Source of the DNA: Lentzea atacamensis
GTDB taxonomy: Bacteria; Actinomycetota; Actinomycetes; Mycobacteriales; Pseudonocardiaceae
Direction of reading: 5' to 3'
Length of the DNA stretch: 64,000 bases
Assembly (NCBI RefSeq): GCF_003269295.1
Contig: NZ_QLTT01000004.1
Span: 310,001-374,000 of the forward strand
A program made the translations under genes and the position numbers. The first letter of the stretch is position 1, and every line of letters starts with the position of its first letter. Positions 42,910 to 50,076 of this stretch are shown one piece after another. The notes under the pieces are model-generated. The model searched no databases and had not been told where the DNA came from. It saw only the letters and a program-made list of their open reading frames with translations.

Positions 42910-44150
42910 CGCCGACCGAGGCGGGAAGCGCGGTGCGGCCGTCCGTCCCGTTGTCCCGCAACCGCGACTACAACGTCCTGTGGATCAGCAGGCTCGTCTC
43001 CGAACTGGGCAGCGAGCTCGCGCTGATCGGCTTCCCCCTGCTGATCCTCGCCACGACGCGGTCGGCGGTGGAGATCGGCCTGGTCGCCACCACCATGGCG
43101 GTGGCGCTGCTGCTGGGATCGGTGCCCGCCGGCTATCTCGCGGACCGCTTCGACCGCAAGGTCGTGATGGTGGTGTGCGAGGCCCTGCGGGCGGTGGCGA
43201 TGGCCAGCGTCGCGGTCGCGCTGTACTTCGACGCCTACTCGCTGCCGCACATCCTCGTGGTCGCGGCGATCGACGGACTGCTCGTCTCGGTGTTCGGTCC
43301 CGCGGAGGACGCCGCCCTGCCGAGCGTCGTCGCGCCGGAGCAGCTCTCGCAGGCGGTGGCACGCAACACCGCCCGCCCGTACCTCGCGAGCCTCGCAGGC
43401 CCGCTGGCGAGCGGCGTGCTGTTCACCGTGGACCACATGCTGCCGTTCGCGCTGAACGCGGCGATGCTCATCCTGTCCTGCATCGCGTTGCTGACGCTCC
43501 GCCTGCCGAAGGGCGCGTCCCCGGCGGCGGAGGACGAGCAGGAAACCGGAGAACCGGTCGGGCTGCGCTGGGTGTGGCAGCACCGTCCTATCAGGACGAC
43601 CCTGATCTGGGTCGCGCTCGTCCAGCTCGTGTTCAGCGCGCTGGTCGTCATCATCCTGGCCGTGTCCGGCGAGGACCAGGTCGGTCCCGGCGAGATCGGC
43701 GTGATGATGGCCTGCTTCGGCGCGGGCGGCCTGATCGGCGCCGCGCTCGCCGCCAGGCTGCACGACGCGCTGCCCGCGTCGGTGATCATCATCGGCTTCT
43801 CCTGGCTCGCGGCCGTGCTGATCTTCGTCATGGCCTTCACGCCCGGCGGCGTGCTGCTGGGTGTCGTGCTCGGCGTGGTCGCGATGTTCATGCCCGTCAC
43901 CGTCACGACGGTGATGACCTACCAGATGTCCGTCACGGCCGACGAGCTGCGCGGGCGGCTCAGCGGTCTCGTCGGTCTCTTCACCGGCGCCGCCGGCGCG
44001 CTCGGCCCGGTCGCGGGCGGTGCGCTCGCCTCCGGCGACGGCACGACCGGCCTGATGGCGTGCGCGGCCGCGGCCGCGGTGATCGCCGTCGGCGCCACCC
44101 TCAGCCCCACCCTCCGCCGTTTCCCGGCGCCCGGCAGGCAAGCGGCTTGA
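42906..44150 (+). CDS. MFS exporter (EntS-like), probable peptide export
   Basis: This is a 414-residue protein from a GTG that overlaps the thioesterase stop (GTGA). It has twelve predicted helices, MFS loop sequences (GYLADRFDRKVVMVV, about residues 76-90), and the N-terminal RNRDYNVLWISRLVSELGSE typical of the MFS_3 / enterobactin-exporter group. Translational coupling to the NRPS and thioesterase argues that it exports the cyclic peptide. It is followed 36 bases later by the enduracididine cassette. Confidence 0.85.
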   Translation: MTPTEAGSAVRPSVPLSRNRDYNVLWISRLVSELGSELALIGFPLLILATTRSAVEIGLVATTMAVALLLGSVPAGYLADRFDRKVVMVVCEALRAVAMASVAVALYFDAYSLPHILVVAAIDGLLVSVFGPAEDAALPSVVAPEQLSQAVARNTARPYLASLAGPLASGVLFTVDHMLPFALNAAMLILSCIALLTLRLPKGASPAAEDEQETGEPVGLRWVWQHRPIRTTLIWVALVQLVFSALVVIILAVSGEDQVGPGEIGVMMACFGAGGLIGAALAARLHDALPASVIIIGFSWLAAVLIFVMAFTPGGVLLGVVLGVVAMFMPVTVTTVMTYQMSVTADELRGRLSGLVGLFTGAAGALGPVAGGALASGDGTTGLMACAAAAAVIAVGATLSPTLRRFPAPGRQAA

Positions 44151-44186
44151 CCTGTCTCCACCACCTGTTAAGGAGCTCGTGAGCAC

Positions 44187-45335
44187 ATGCAGGACACTCG
44201 GTCGACCGTGGTCAGCGACGACGCGCTGGGCAACCTCACCCAGTTCGAATTCCTGGCCCTCAACAGTTCTCTGAACCTCGCGGACGGTCACGCCCGCCAG
44301 GACCTCACCCTCGGCCAGTCGCGGGTGGTCGAGGACCTGCCGCAGCTGTGGGCGCAGGCCGTGAAGCAGCCCGTCGACGAGATCGAACGCGAGGCCATCG
44401 GCACCTACTTCGAACTCCTCGGCCAGCACTCCTACCCGGCGGCGGAGGGACGCGTCCTCAGCTGCTACTCGTCGTCCGTCGCGATGGAGATCTTCGCACG
44501 GTCGCTCGCGACCGTGGCCGAGCGGATCGCGTTGGTGCACCCCACGTTCGACAACATCCCGGACATCCTGCGCGGTGTCGGGCTGGAGCTCGTCGCCGTC
44601 GAGGAGGAGCAGCTGCACGGCGGCGACCTCGACGCGGCACTGCTCGACTCGGTGGGATGCCTGTTCGTCACCACGCCGAACAACCCCACCGGCAAGGTCG
44701 TCTCCCGTGAGCGGCTGGCGCGGCTCGCCGAGCAGTGCGCCCGGCACGACGTCGTGCTGACGCTCGACACGTCGTTCCGCGGGTTCGACCCGGCCGCGCA
44801 CTACGACCACTACGAGGTGCTGCGCGACAGCGGGTGCCGCTGGGTGGTCATCGAGGACACCGGCAAGCTGTGGCCGACGCTGGAGCTGAAGGTCGGCTGG
44901 CTGGTGTCGTCCGAGCACAACGGCCTGCCGCTGGGCAAGGTCTACTCCGACATCCTGCTCGGCGTCTCACCGCTCGTGCTGCTGATGATCAAGCGCCTCG
45001 CCGAGGACGCGGCCGACGGCGGTCTCGCCGACCTGCACCGGTTCATCGCGACCAACCGCGCGATCGTGCGCGACGGGCTCGCGGGGGTGCCGGAGGTGAC
45101 CTTCCCCGATCCGCTCAGCCGTGCGAGCGTCGAGCGCGTGCACCTCGGTTCCCGCTCGGGTCTCGCCGTGTGGCAGGAACTGCGGCAGCACAACCTGTTC
45201 GCGCTGCCGTGCGGGCCGTTCCACTGGGCCCGGCCGGAGGAGGGCGGGAACTGCCTGCGCATCGCCCTGTCCAGGTCGCCGGAGGCGGTGGAGGCCGCCA
45301 CCCGGTTGCTGCGATCGGTGCTGGTGGCCTCGTGA
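44187..45335 (+). CDS. mppP: MppP-like PLP-dependent L-arginine oxidase/hydroxylase (enduracididine biosynthesis)
   Basis: This is a 382-residue protein with an AAGGAG ribosome site. It has an aminotransferase fold, with TTPNNPTGKVV (162-172), LDTSFRGFDPAAHYDHY (193-209) and PLP Lys227 in EDTGKLWPTLELK. The N-terminal LTQFEFLALNSSLNLADGHA and LSCYSSSVAMEIFARS are characteristic of MppP. MppP uses PLP and O2 to convert L-arginine to 4-hydroxy-2-ketoarginine, the first step to enduracididine. The match to remembered MppP sequence is extensive. It is coupled to the next gene by a GTGA overlap. Confidence 0.9.
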   Translation: MQDTRSTVVSDDALGNLTQFEFLALNSSLNLADGHARQDLTLGQSRVVEDLPQLWAQAVKQPVDEIEREAIGTYFELLGQHSYPAAEGRVLSCYSSSVAMEIFARSLATVAERIALVHPTFDNIPDILRGVGLELVAVEEEQLHGGDLDAALLDSVGCLFVTTPNNPTGKVVSRERLARLAEQCARHDVVLTLDTSFRGFDPAAHYDHYEVLRDSGCRWVVIEDTGKLWPTLELKVGWLVSSEHNGLPLGKVYSDILLGVSPLVLLMIKRLAEDAADGGLADLHRFIATNRAIVRDGLAGVPEVTFPDPLSRASVERVHLGSRSGLAVWQELRQHNLFALPCGPFHWARPEEGGNCLRIALSRSPEAVEAATRLLRSVLVAS

Positions 45336-46480
45336 CGGAGTTCCCCCCTGGCTGGCGCCTCGGGGTCGTACAGGAGGTGGCACCGCCCGGCGTGGCCGAC
45401 CTCGGGCCGGGTTATCCCGGTCCGGACCTGCACCCCGTCGGGCTGGTGCGGTACGCGTACGCGAGGGCGCTGGACGAGTTCGGGTCCGCCGCCCTCGCCT
45501 ACGGGGACAACGCGGGAGCGCTCCCGTTGCGCGAGGTGCTCGCGCGGCGGGCGCGTCTCGCGGACCCCGGCGGCGTGGTGGTGACGGCTGGTACCTCGCA
45601 GGCGTTGCACCTGCTCGGCACCACGCTGGCGGCACCGGGACAGACCGTGGTGACGGACCGGCTCGGCTACGACTACGGGCGGGCCATCCTCACCAGCTGC
45701 GGCCTGCGGCTCGCGCACGTGCCCGCGGACGCCGACGGGATGGACCCCGGCGCGCTGGACGACGCGCTGGCCGCGTCGGACACGGCTTTCGTCTACCTCA
45801 ACCCGACCTTCCACAACCCGACCGGGCAGGTGGTGCCCGAGCGCAGGCGCCGGGAGCTGCTGGAGGTGACGGTCCGGCGCGGCGTTCTCGTCGTCGAGGA
45901 CGACGCGTACGCCGAACTGGGCCTCACTTCAGCCGCGACCCCGCCGGCACTGGCCGAGCTGGATCCCGATGGCGTGATCCGGCTGGGCACCTTCTCCAAG
46001 ACGATCGGTCCCGGCCTGCGGCTGGGCTGGCTGACCGCCGCACCGGCCGTGGCGTCCCGGCTGCTGCGGCACGGCCTGTTCCACAGCGGCGGCTCGCTGA
46101 ACCACCTGGCGTCGCTGGCGGTGGCGGTGATGATCACCAGCGGCGAGTACGACCAGCACCTGGACTGGTTGCGCGGCAGGCTGCGCAGCCGCCGCGACGC
46201 ACTGCTCGGGGCGCTCGGCGACCTGGACGTCACGACTCCGGACGGCGGCTTCTTCCTCTGGCTGCGCTTCGGCGCGGGACAGTCGGAGGACGACCTCATG
46301 GCCGCCGCGGCCGCGGCCGGGGTGCGGGTCGCCGCCGGCTCACGGTTCGGTGCGGCGCGCTCGCCCCGCATCCGGCTCTCCTACAGCCTCAACCGTCCCG
46401 CAGAACTCGCGTCCGCGGGTCGTGCGCTCCGCACGGCCTGGGCGCGGTCCGGGGCACTACCGGAACGGATCTCCTCATGA
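45332..46480 (+). CDS. mppQ: MppQ-like aminotransferase (enduracididine biosynthesis)
   Basis: This is a 382-residue fold-type I PLP aminotransferase from a GTG overlapping the mppP-like stop. Motifs are VVTAGTSQALHLLG, YLNPTFHNPTGQVVPE, VEDDAYAELG and RLGTFSKTIGPGLRLGW, with the PLP lysine in FSKT. It belongs to the group with MocR-like and 2-aminoadipate aminotransferases. Between MppP- and MppR-like genes it is expected to aminate the cyclic keto acid to L-enduracididine. Its assignment rests on family plus context rather than a unique motif. Confidence 0.85.
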   Translation: MTEFPPGWRLGVVQEVAPPGVADLGPGYPGPDLHPVGLVRYAYARALDEFGSAALAYGDNAGALPLREVLARRARLADPGGVVVTAGTSQALHLLGTTLAAPGQTVVTDRLGYDYGRAILTSCGLRLAHVPADADGMDPGALDDALAASDTAFVYLNPTFHNPTGQVVPERRRRELLEVTVRRGVLVVEDDAYAELGLTSAATPPALAELDPDGVIRLGTFSKTIGPGLRLGWLTAAPAVASRLLRHGLFHSGGSLNHLASLAVAVMITSGEYDQHLDWLRGRLRSRRDALLGALGDLDVTTPDGGFFLWLRFGAGQSEDDLMAAAAAAGVRVAAGSRFGAARSPRIRLSYSLNRPAELASAGRALRTAWARSGALPERISS

Positions 46481-47277
46481 CCGCGACGAGCCTGCCCACG
46501 CCCGTCGGCTACAGCCTGCCGCTGTCGCCGAGCGGCACGTCCGCGATGATCACGCCGCCACCGTGGCACTTCGCCGGTGACGTGATCATGGTCGACTACC
46601 GGGTGGATCCGGACGCCGCCGCCCGGTTCCTGCCGCCGGGACTCGACCTCGGACCCGATCCGGGCGCGGCCGCCGCCGTGTTCGCCGAGTGGCAGTGGTG
46701 CTCGGAGTCCGGCGCCGAGCTCGCGGATCCGGCGACCTGCCAGTTCACCGAGTTCCTGCTGCTGATCGGCTGCAGCCACGAGGGCAGGCCGATGGCCCGC
46801 TGCCCGTACGCGTGGGTCGACCAGCCGGTGCCGCTGGTGCGCGGCTGGATCCAGGGCATGCCGAAGCAGTTCGGCGCGATCCACCAGACGCGGCCGAAGC
46901 CGGTCGGCGTCGCCGGGCAGCGGCCCGCGCCGGGAGAGCGCTTCCACGGCTCGCTCTCCGTGTCCGGCAGGCGGGTGGCGGAGGCGAGCGTCAAGCTGAC
47001 CGGACTCGCGGACGAACCTCCCGTGCTGCACACCGTGCCGTTGGTGCACACGAGGTACTTCCCTGCGTGGACGCCCGAGGACGAGCCGGTGAGCGAGCTC
47101 GTCACCTCGGAGGTCACCGGGGTCGAGTTCACGCCGGTGTGGCGGGGTGTGGCCGATCTGCGCCTGTTCGACGTGCTGGACGGGGACTTCGCCGCGCTGG
47201 CACCGGTCGAGATCGGCGCGGGGTACGTGTTCTCCTACGCCGAGACGCTCCAGGGTGGCCGCCTGCTCGGCTCCTAG
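46477..47277 (+). CDS. mppR: MppR-like acetoacetate-decarboxylase-fold cyclase (enduracididine biosynthesis)
   Basis: This is a 266-residue protein whose ATG overlaps the mppQ-like stop. The sequence shows the acetoacetate decarboxylase fold, with the Schiff-base lysine in GWIQGMPKQFG (Lys130) and a conserved acid in YAETLQGG (Glu256). The N-terminal GYSLPLSPSGTSAMITPPPW and MARCPYAWVDQPVPLVRGW follow MppR closely. MppR cyclises 4-hydroxy-2-ketoarginine to 2-ketoenduracididine. Together with the two preceding genes this completes a three-gene enduracididine route. Confidence 0.9.
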   Translation: MTATSLPTPVGYSLPLSPSGTSAMITPPPWHFAGDVIMVDYRVDPDAAARFLPPGLDLGPDPGAAAAVFAEWQWCSESGAELADPATCQFTEFLLLIGCSHEGRPMARCPYAWVDQPVPLVRGWIQGMPKQFGAIHQTRPKPVGVAGQRPAPGERFHGSLSVSGRRVAEASVKLTGLADEPPVLHTVPLVHTRYFPAWTPEDEPVSELVTSEVTGVEFTPVWRGVADLRLFDVLDGDFAALAPVEIGAGYVFSYAETLQGGRLLGS

Positions 47278-47328
47278 CCCGATCCGGGAAGATGGCCTGG
47301 CGCCGGGACACGGGGAGGTGGCGCGGGG

Positions 47329-48570
47329 GTGAGTGCGGTCTGGGGCGGGGTGCGTCGCACCGTGCCCACCATGGTGCTCATGGCGCCGTCCTCGGTCGTG
47401 ACGGCGTTGTTCCCCCTCGCCCTGCTCGTCGCCGCGCTGGCGATCGTCGCGGGCGGCGTGGGCCTGGTCTTCCTGCCGATGGTGCTGGTGGTGCTGCGGC
47501 TGTGGACCGACACGCACCGCGTCCTGGCGGGCCATCTGCTCGGCAGGCCGGTGCGCCGGCGGTTCCAGCCGTTGCGCGGCGGGGTCTTCAGCTGGTGGCG
47601 CGGCGTGTTCGGGGACCCGACGACGTGGCGCGACCTCGCCTGGCTGCCGGTGCAGGTCGTGATCGGGCTGCCGCTCGGCCTGCTGACGGCGTTGCTGCTG
47701 GGACTGCTGCTGGCCTCGCTGGGCGGCACGTTGTTCTGGTGGGCGCTGCCCGACTCGGATCCCGTGCAGCTGCTGCCGGGGGTGACGATCGCGGACTGGG
47801 GCACGGCGGTGCTCAGCGGCGTCCCGGTGCTGATGGTCTCGGGGGTCCTGCTGATCTTCGTGGTGCCGGGCCTCGCCCGGTGGTGGGCCGCGCTGACGCT
47901 GGCGGTGCTGGACCGCTCGGACGCCGAGCAGCTCGAGGAACGCGTCGAGGTGCTCACCGAGTCGCGCGCCGGGGCACTCGCCGCGCACGGCGCCGAACTG
48001 CGCCGCATCGAACGCGACCTGCACGACGGGATCCAGGCCCGGCTGGTGTCGATCGCGCTGCGGCTGGGCATCGTGCGGCAGACGATGACCACCGAGCCCG
48101 ACGTGGCGAGCACGTTGCTGGCGGAGGCGAGCGAGGGCGTCGAGGCGGCGATGACGGAGCTGCGCACCATCGTGCGCGCGATCTACCCGCCGATCCTCGC
48201 CGACCGCGGCCTCGCCGGCGCGGTGCGGTCGCTCGTGGCCGACTGCCCCGTGCCCGCCCACCTCGACCTGGACGAGACCGGTGAGCTGCCGGCCGCCGTG
48301 GAGACGGCGGCCTACTTCGCGCTGGCGGAGGCACTCACCAACGTGGCCAAGCACAGCGGCGCGAAGTCCGTCGACGTGCGGGTGCGCACAGCGGGGGAAT
48401 GGCTGGTCGTCGAGGTGACCGACGACGGCAGGGGTGGTATCGACGAGGCGGGAGGCAGCGGCGTGGTCGGCATCCGGCGCCGGGTCGCCGCGCTGGACGG
48501 AGTGGTGAAGGTGGAGAGCCCGGCGGGCGGACCGAGCAGGATCGTGGTGGAGCTGCCGTGCGGGCGGTGA
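47329..48570 (+). CDS. Sensor histidine kinase (LiaS/DesK-like, HisKA_3)
   Basis: This is a 413-residue protein from a GTG. About four membrane helices lie in the first 200 residues (near 25-55, 110-140, 150-180). A HisKA_3 phosphoacceptor follows, with ERDLHDGIQARLVSIALRLG (His at about 229), then a HATPase domain with the N-box ALAEALTNVAKHSG and the lid DDGRGGIDEAGGSG. It overlaps the response regulator by 13 bases. Its location after the enduracididine cassette and before the ABC transporter suggests a cell-envelope stress sensor controlling self-protection. Confidence 0.85.
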   Translation: MSAVWGGVRRTVPTMVLMAPSSVVTALFPLALLVAALAIVAGGVGLVFLPMVLVVLRLWTDTHRVLAGHLLGRPVRRRFQPLRGGVFSWWRGVFGDPTTWRDLAWLPVQVVIGLPLGLLTALLLGLLLASLGGTLFWWALPDSDPVQLLPGVTIADWGTAVLSGVPVLMVSGVLLIFVVPGLARWWAALTLAVLDRSDAEQLEERVEVLTESRAGALAAHGAELRRIERDLHDGIQARLVSIALRLGIVRQTMTTEPDVASTLLAEASEGVEAAMTELRTIVRAIYPPILADRGLAGAVRSLVADCPVPAHLDLDETGELPAAVETAAYFALAEALTNVAKHSGAKSVDVRVRTAGEWLVVEVTDDGRGGIDEAGGSGVVGIRRRVAALDGVVKVESPAGGPSRIVVELPCGR

Positions 48571-49208
48571 TCGCGGAGGACAACGTCCTGCTGGCGGAAG
48601 GACTCGCGCTGCTGTTGTCCAGGGCGGGGTTCGAGGTCGTGGCCAGAGTCGTCGACGGCGACAGCTTCGTGGAGGCCGCGGTCGAGCACCGCCCCGAGGT
48701 GTCGATCGTGGACGTGCGGATGCCGCCGACGTTCCGCGACGAAGGCATCCGGGCCGCACTGGAGGCCCGGCGCCGCGTGCCCGGCCTGCCGGTGCTGGTG
48801 CTCTCCCAGTACGTGGAGACCAGCTACGCCACCGAGTTGATGGCCGGAGCGCCCGGCGGTGTCGGCTATCTGCTCAAGGACCGCGTGTCACGGGTCGAGG
48901 AGTTCGTCGACGCGCTCGTCCGGGTCGCGGGCGGCGGCACGGTGATGGATCAGGAAGTGGTGCGGCAGCTGCTGACCCGCCGCACCAGCGATCCGATCGA
49001 CAACCTGTCCCCGCGCGAGCGCGAGGTGCTGGCGCTGATGGCGCAGGGCCAGGACAACACGACCATCAGGAACCACCTGCACATCACCGAGTCGTCGGTG
49101 CAGAAGCACATCGGCGCGATCTTCACCAAGCTCGGCCTGCAGCCGGCGGACAGCGGCAACCGGCGGGTGCTCGCGGTGCTCGCGTATCTCAACAGCGAGC
49201 GCGCCTGA
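48558..49208 (+). CDS. NarL/LuxR-family response regulator
   Basis: This is a 216-residue protein from a GTG inside the kinase gene's end. The receiver domain (residues 1-120) has VRAVIAEDNVLLAEGLALLL, the phospho-acceptor Asp in VSIVDVRMPPT, and VGYLLKDRV. The C-terminal LuxR helix-turn-helix is at 145-205 (LSPREREVLALMAQGQDNTT, then SSVQKHIGAIFTKL). It is the partner of the preceding kinase. The inverted repeat at 49253-49270, before the ABC genes, is a candidate binding site. Confidence 0.9.
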   Translation: MRAVIAEDNVLLAEGLALLLSRAGFEVVARVVDGDSFVEAAVEHRPEVSIVDVRMPPTFRDEGIRAALEARRRVPGLPVLVLSQYVETSYATELMAGAPGGVGYLLKDRVSRVEEFVDALVRVAGGGTVMDQEVVRQLLTRRTSDPIDNLSPREREVLALMAQGQDNTTIRNHLHITESSVQKHIGAIFTKLGLQPADSGNRRVLAVLAYLNSERA

Positions 49209-49225
49209 CCTGCTTTGACCCGATC

Positions 49226-49249
49226 GGGGGTGTGGCCAGCTACACCCCC
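49226..49249 (+). terminator. Hairpin after the two-component genes
   Basis: GGGGGTGT (49226-49233) and ACACCCCC (49242-49249) form an 8-base stem with an 8-base loop, 17 bases after the response regulator stop. It could be a terminator or an attenuating stem before the ABC genes. Confidence 0.4.
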
Positions 49250-49252
49250 AAG

Positions 49253-49270
49253 ATCGCAGCGAACTGCGAT
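49253..49270. promoter_or_regulatory. Inverted repeat upstream of ABC transporter operon
   Basis: ATCGCAG-CGAA-CTGCGAT is a perfect 7-base dyad with a 4-base centre, 34 bases before the ATG of the ATPase gene. Response regulators of the NarL group bind such repeats, and the regulator is encoded immediately upstream. It could equally be a small hairpin in the transcript. Confidence 0.35.
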
Positions 49271-49304
49271 GTGGCGGGACCGCCGGCCGAGTTGACTTGG
49301 GTAC

Positions 49305-50075
49305 ATGTTCGGCACAAGGGGACAAACGACCGCACCGGTGGGCAGGTCGATCGGCGACGCCGTCACGCTGGTGGACGTCACGATGAACTACGGCACGAAG
49401 TACGCGGTGGTGCACGCCGTCCGTCAAGTGGCGCTCGGCTTCGGCCGCGGCTCGATGACAGCGGTGATGGGCCCGTCCGGTTCCGGCAAGACCACGTTGC
49501 TGCACTGCGCGGCAGGGTTGATCAGGCCGAGCGCCGGGCAGGTGTTCATCGGCGAGACGGACATCAGCAGGCTCGACGAGGACTCGCTCGCACGGTTGCG
49601 CCGCAGCCGCATCAGCATGGTGTTCCAGGCCTACAACCTGCTGCCCGCGCTGACCGCCGAGCAGAACGTCATGCTGCCGCTGCGACTCGCCGGGCACAGG
49701 CCGGCCTCGGCCCAGGTGATCGACGCGCTGCGCCAGGTCGGGCTCGCCGACCGTGCCAAGCACCGCCCTGGACAGCTCTCCGGCGGTCAGCAGCAGCGCG
49801 TCGCGATCGCCCGCGCGCTGATCACCAACCCGGAGGTGCTCTTCGCCGACGAGCCGACGGGTGCGCTGGACGTCCACAACGGACGTGAAGTGCTGAGTGC
49901 GTTGCGGCACCTCGTCGATGTACGTGGACAGACGGTGGTGATGGCGACCCACGACCCGATGGCTGCCGCGTGCGCGGACCGGGTCGTGTTCCTCAGCGAC
50001 GGAGTCGTGGTCGCCGAGCAGCGGCAGCCCACGCCCGAGACGGTCGCGGCCAAGCTCGCCGCGCTGGGGGGCTGA
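49305..50075 (+). CDS. ABC transporter ATP-binding protein (MacB/LolD type)
   Basis: This is a 256-residue ATPase. Walker A is MGPSGSGKTTLLHCAAGL (about residues 64-81), the Q-loop is MVFQAYNLLPALT, the signature is LSGGQQQRVAIARAL, Walker B is VLFADEPTGALD, and the H-loop is VVMATHD. The spacing is that of FtsE/LolD/MacB ATPases that power FtsX-type permeases. It is separated by one base from the permease gene. It is a probable peptide-antibiotic resistance or export module linked to the preceding sensor pair. Confidence 0.92.
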   Translation: MFGTRGQTTAPVGRSIGDAVTLVDVTMNYGTKYAVVHAVRQVALGFGRGSMTAVMGPSGSGKTTLLHCAAGLIRPSAGQVFIGETDISRLDEDSLARLRRSRISMVFQAYNLLPALTAEQNVMLPLRLAGHRPASAQVIDALRQVGLADRAKHRPGQLSGGQQQRVAIARALITNPEVLFADEPTGALDVHNGREVLSALRHLVDVRGQTVVMATHDPMAAACADRVVFLSDGVVVAEQRQPTPETVAAKLAALGG

Positions 50076-50076
50076 G

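Noticed and set aside
44187..46480. The two tandem aminotransferase-like genes as ordinary primary-metabolism aminotransferases
   Set aside because: The first matches MppP-specific sequence, and the third gene of the operon is an MppR-like cyclase, so the set is read as enduracididine biosynthesis.
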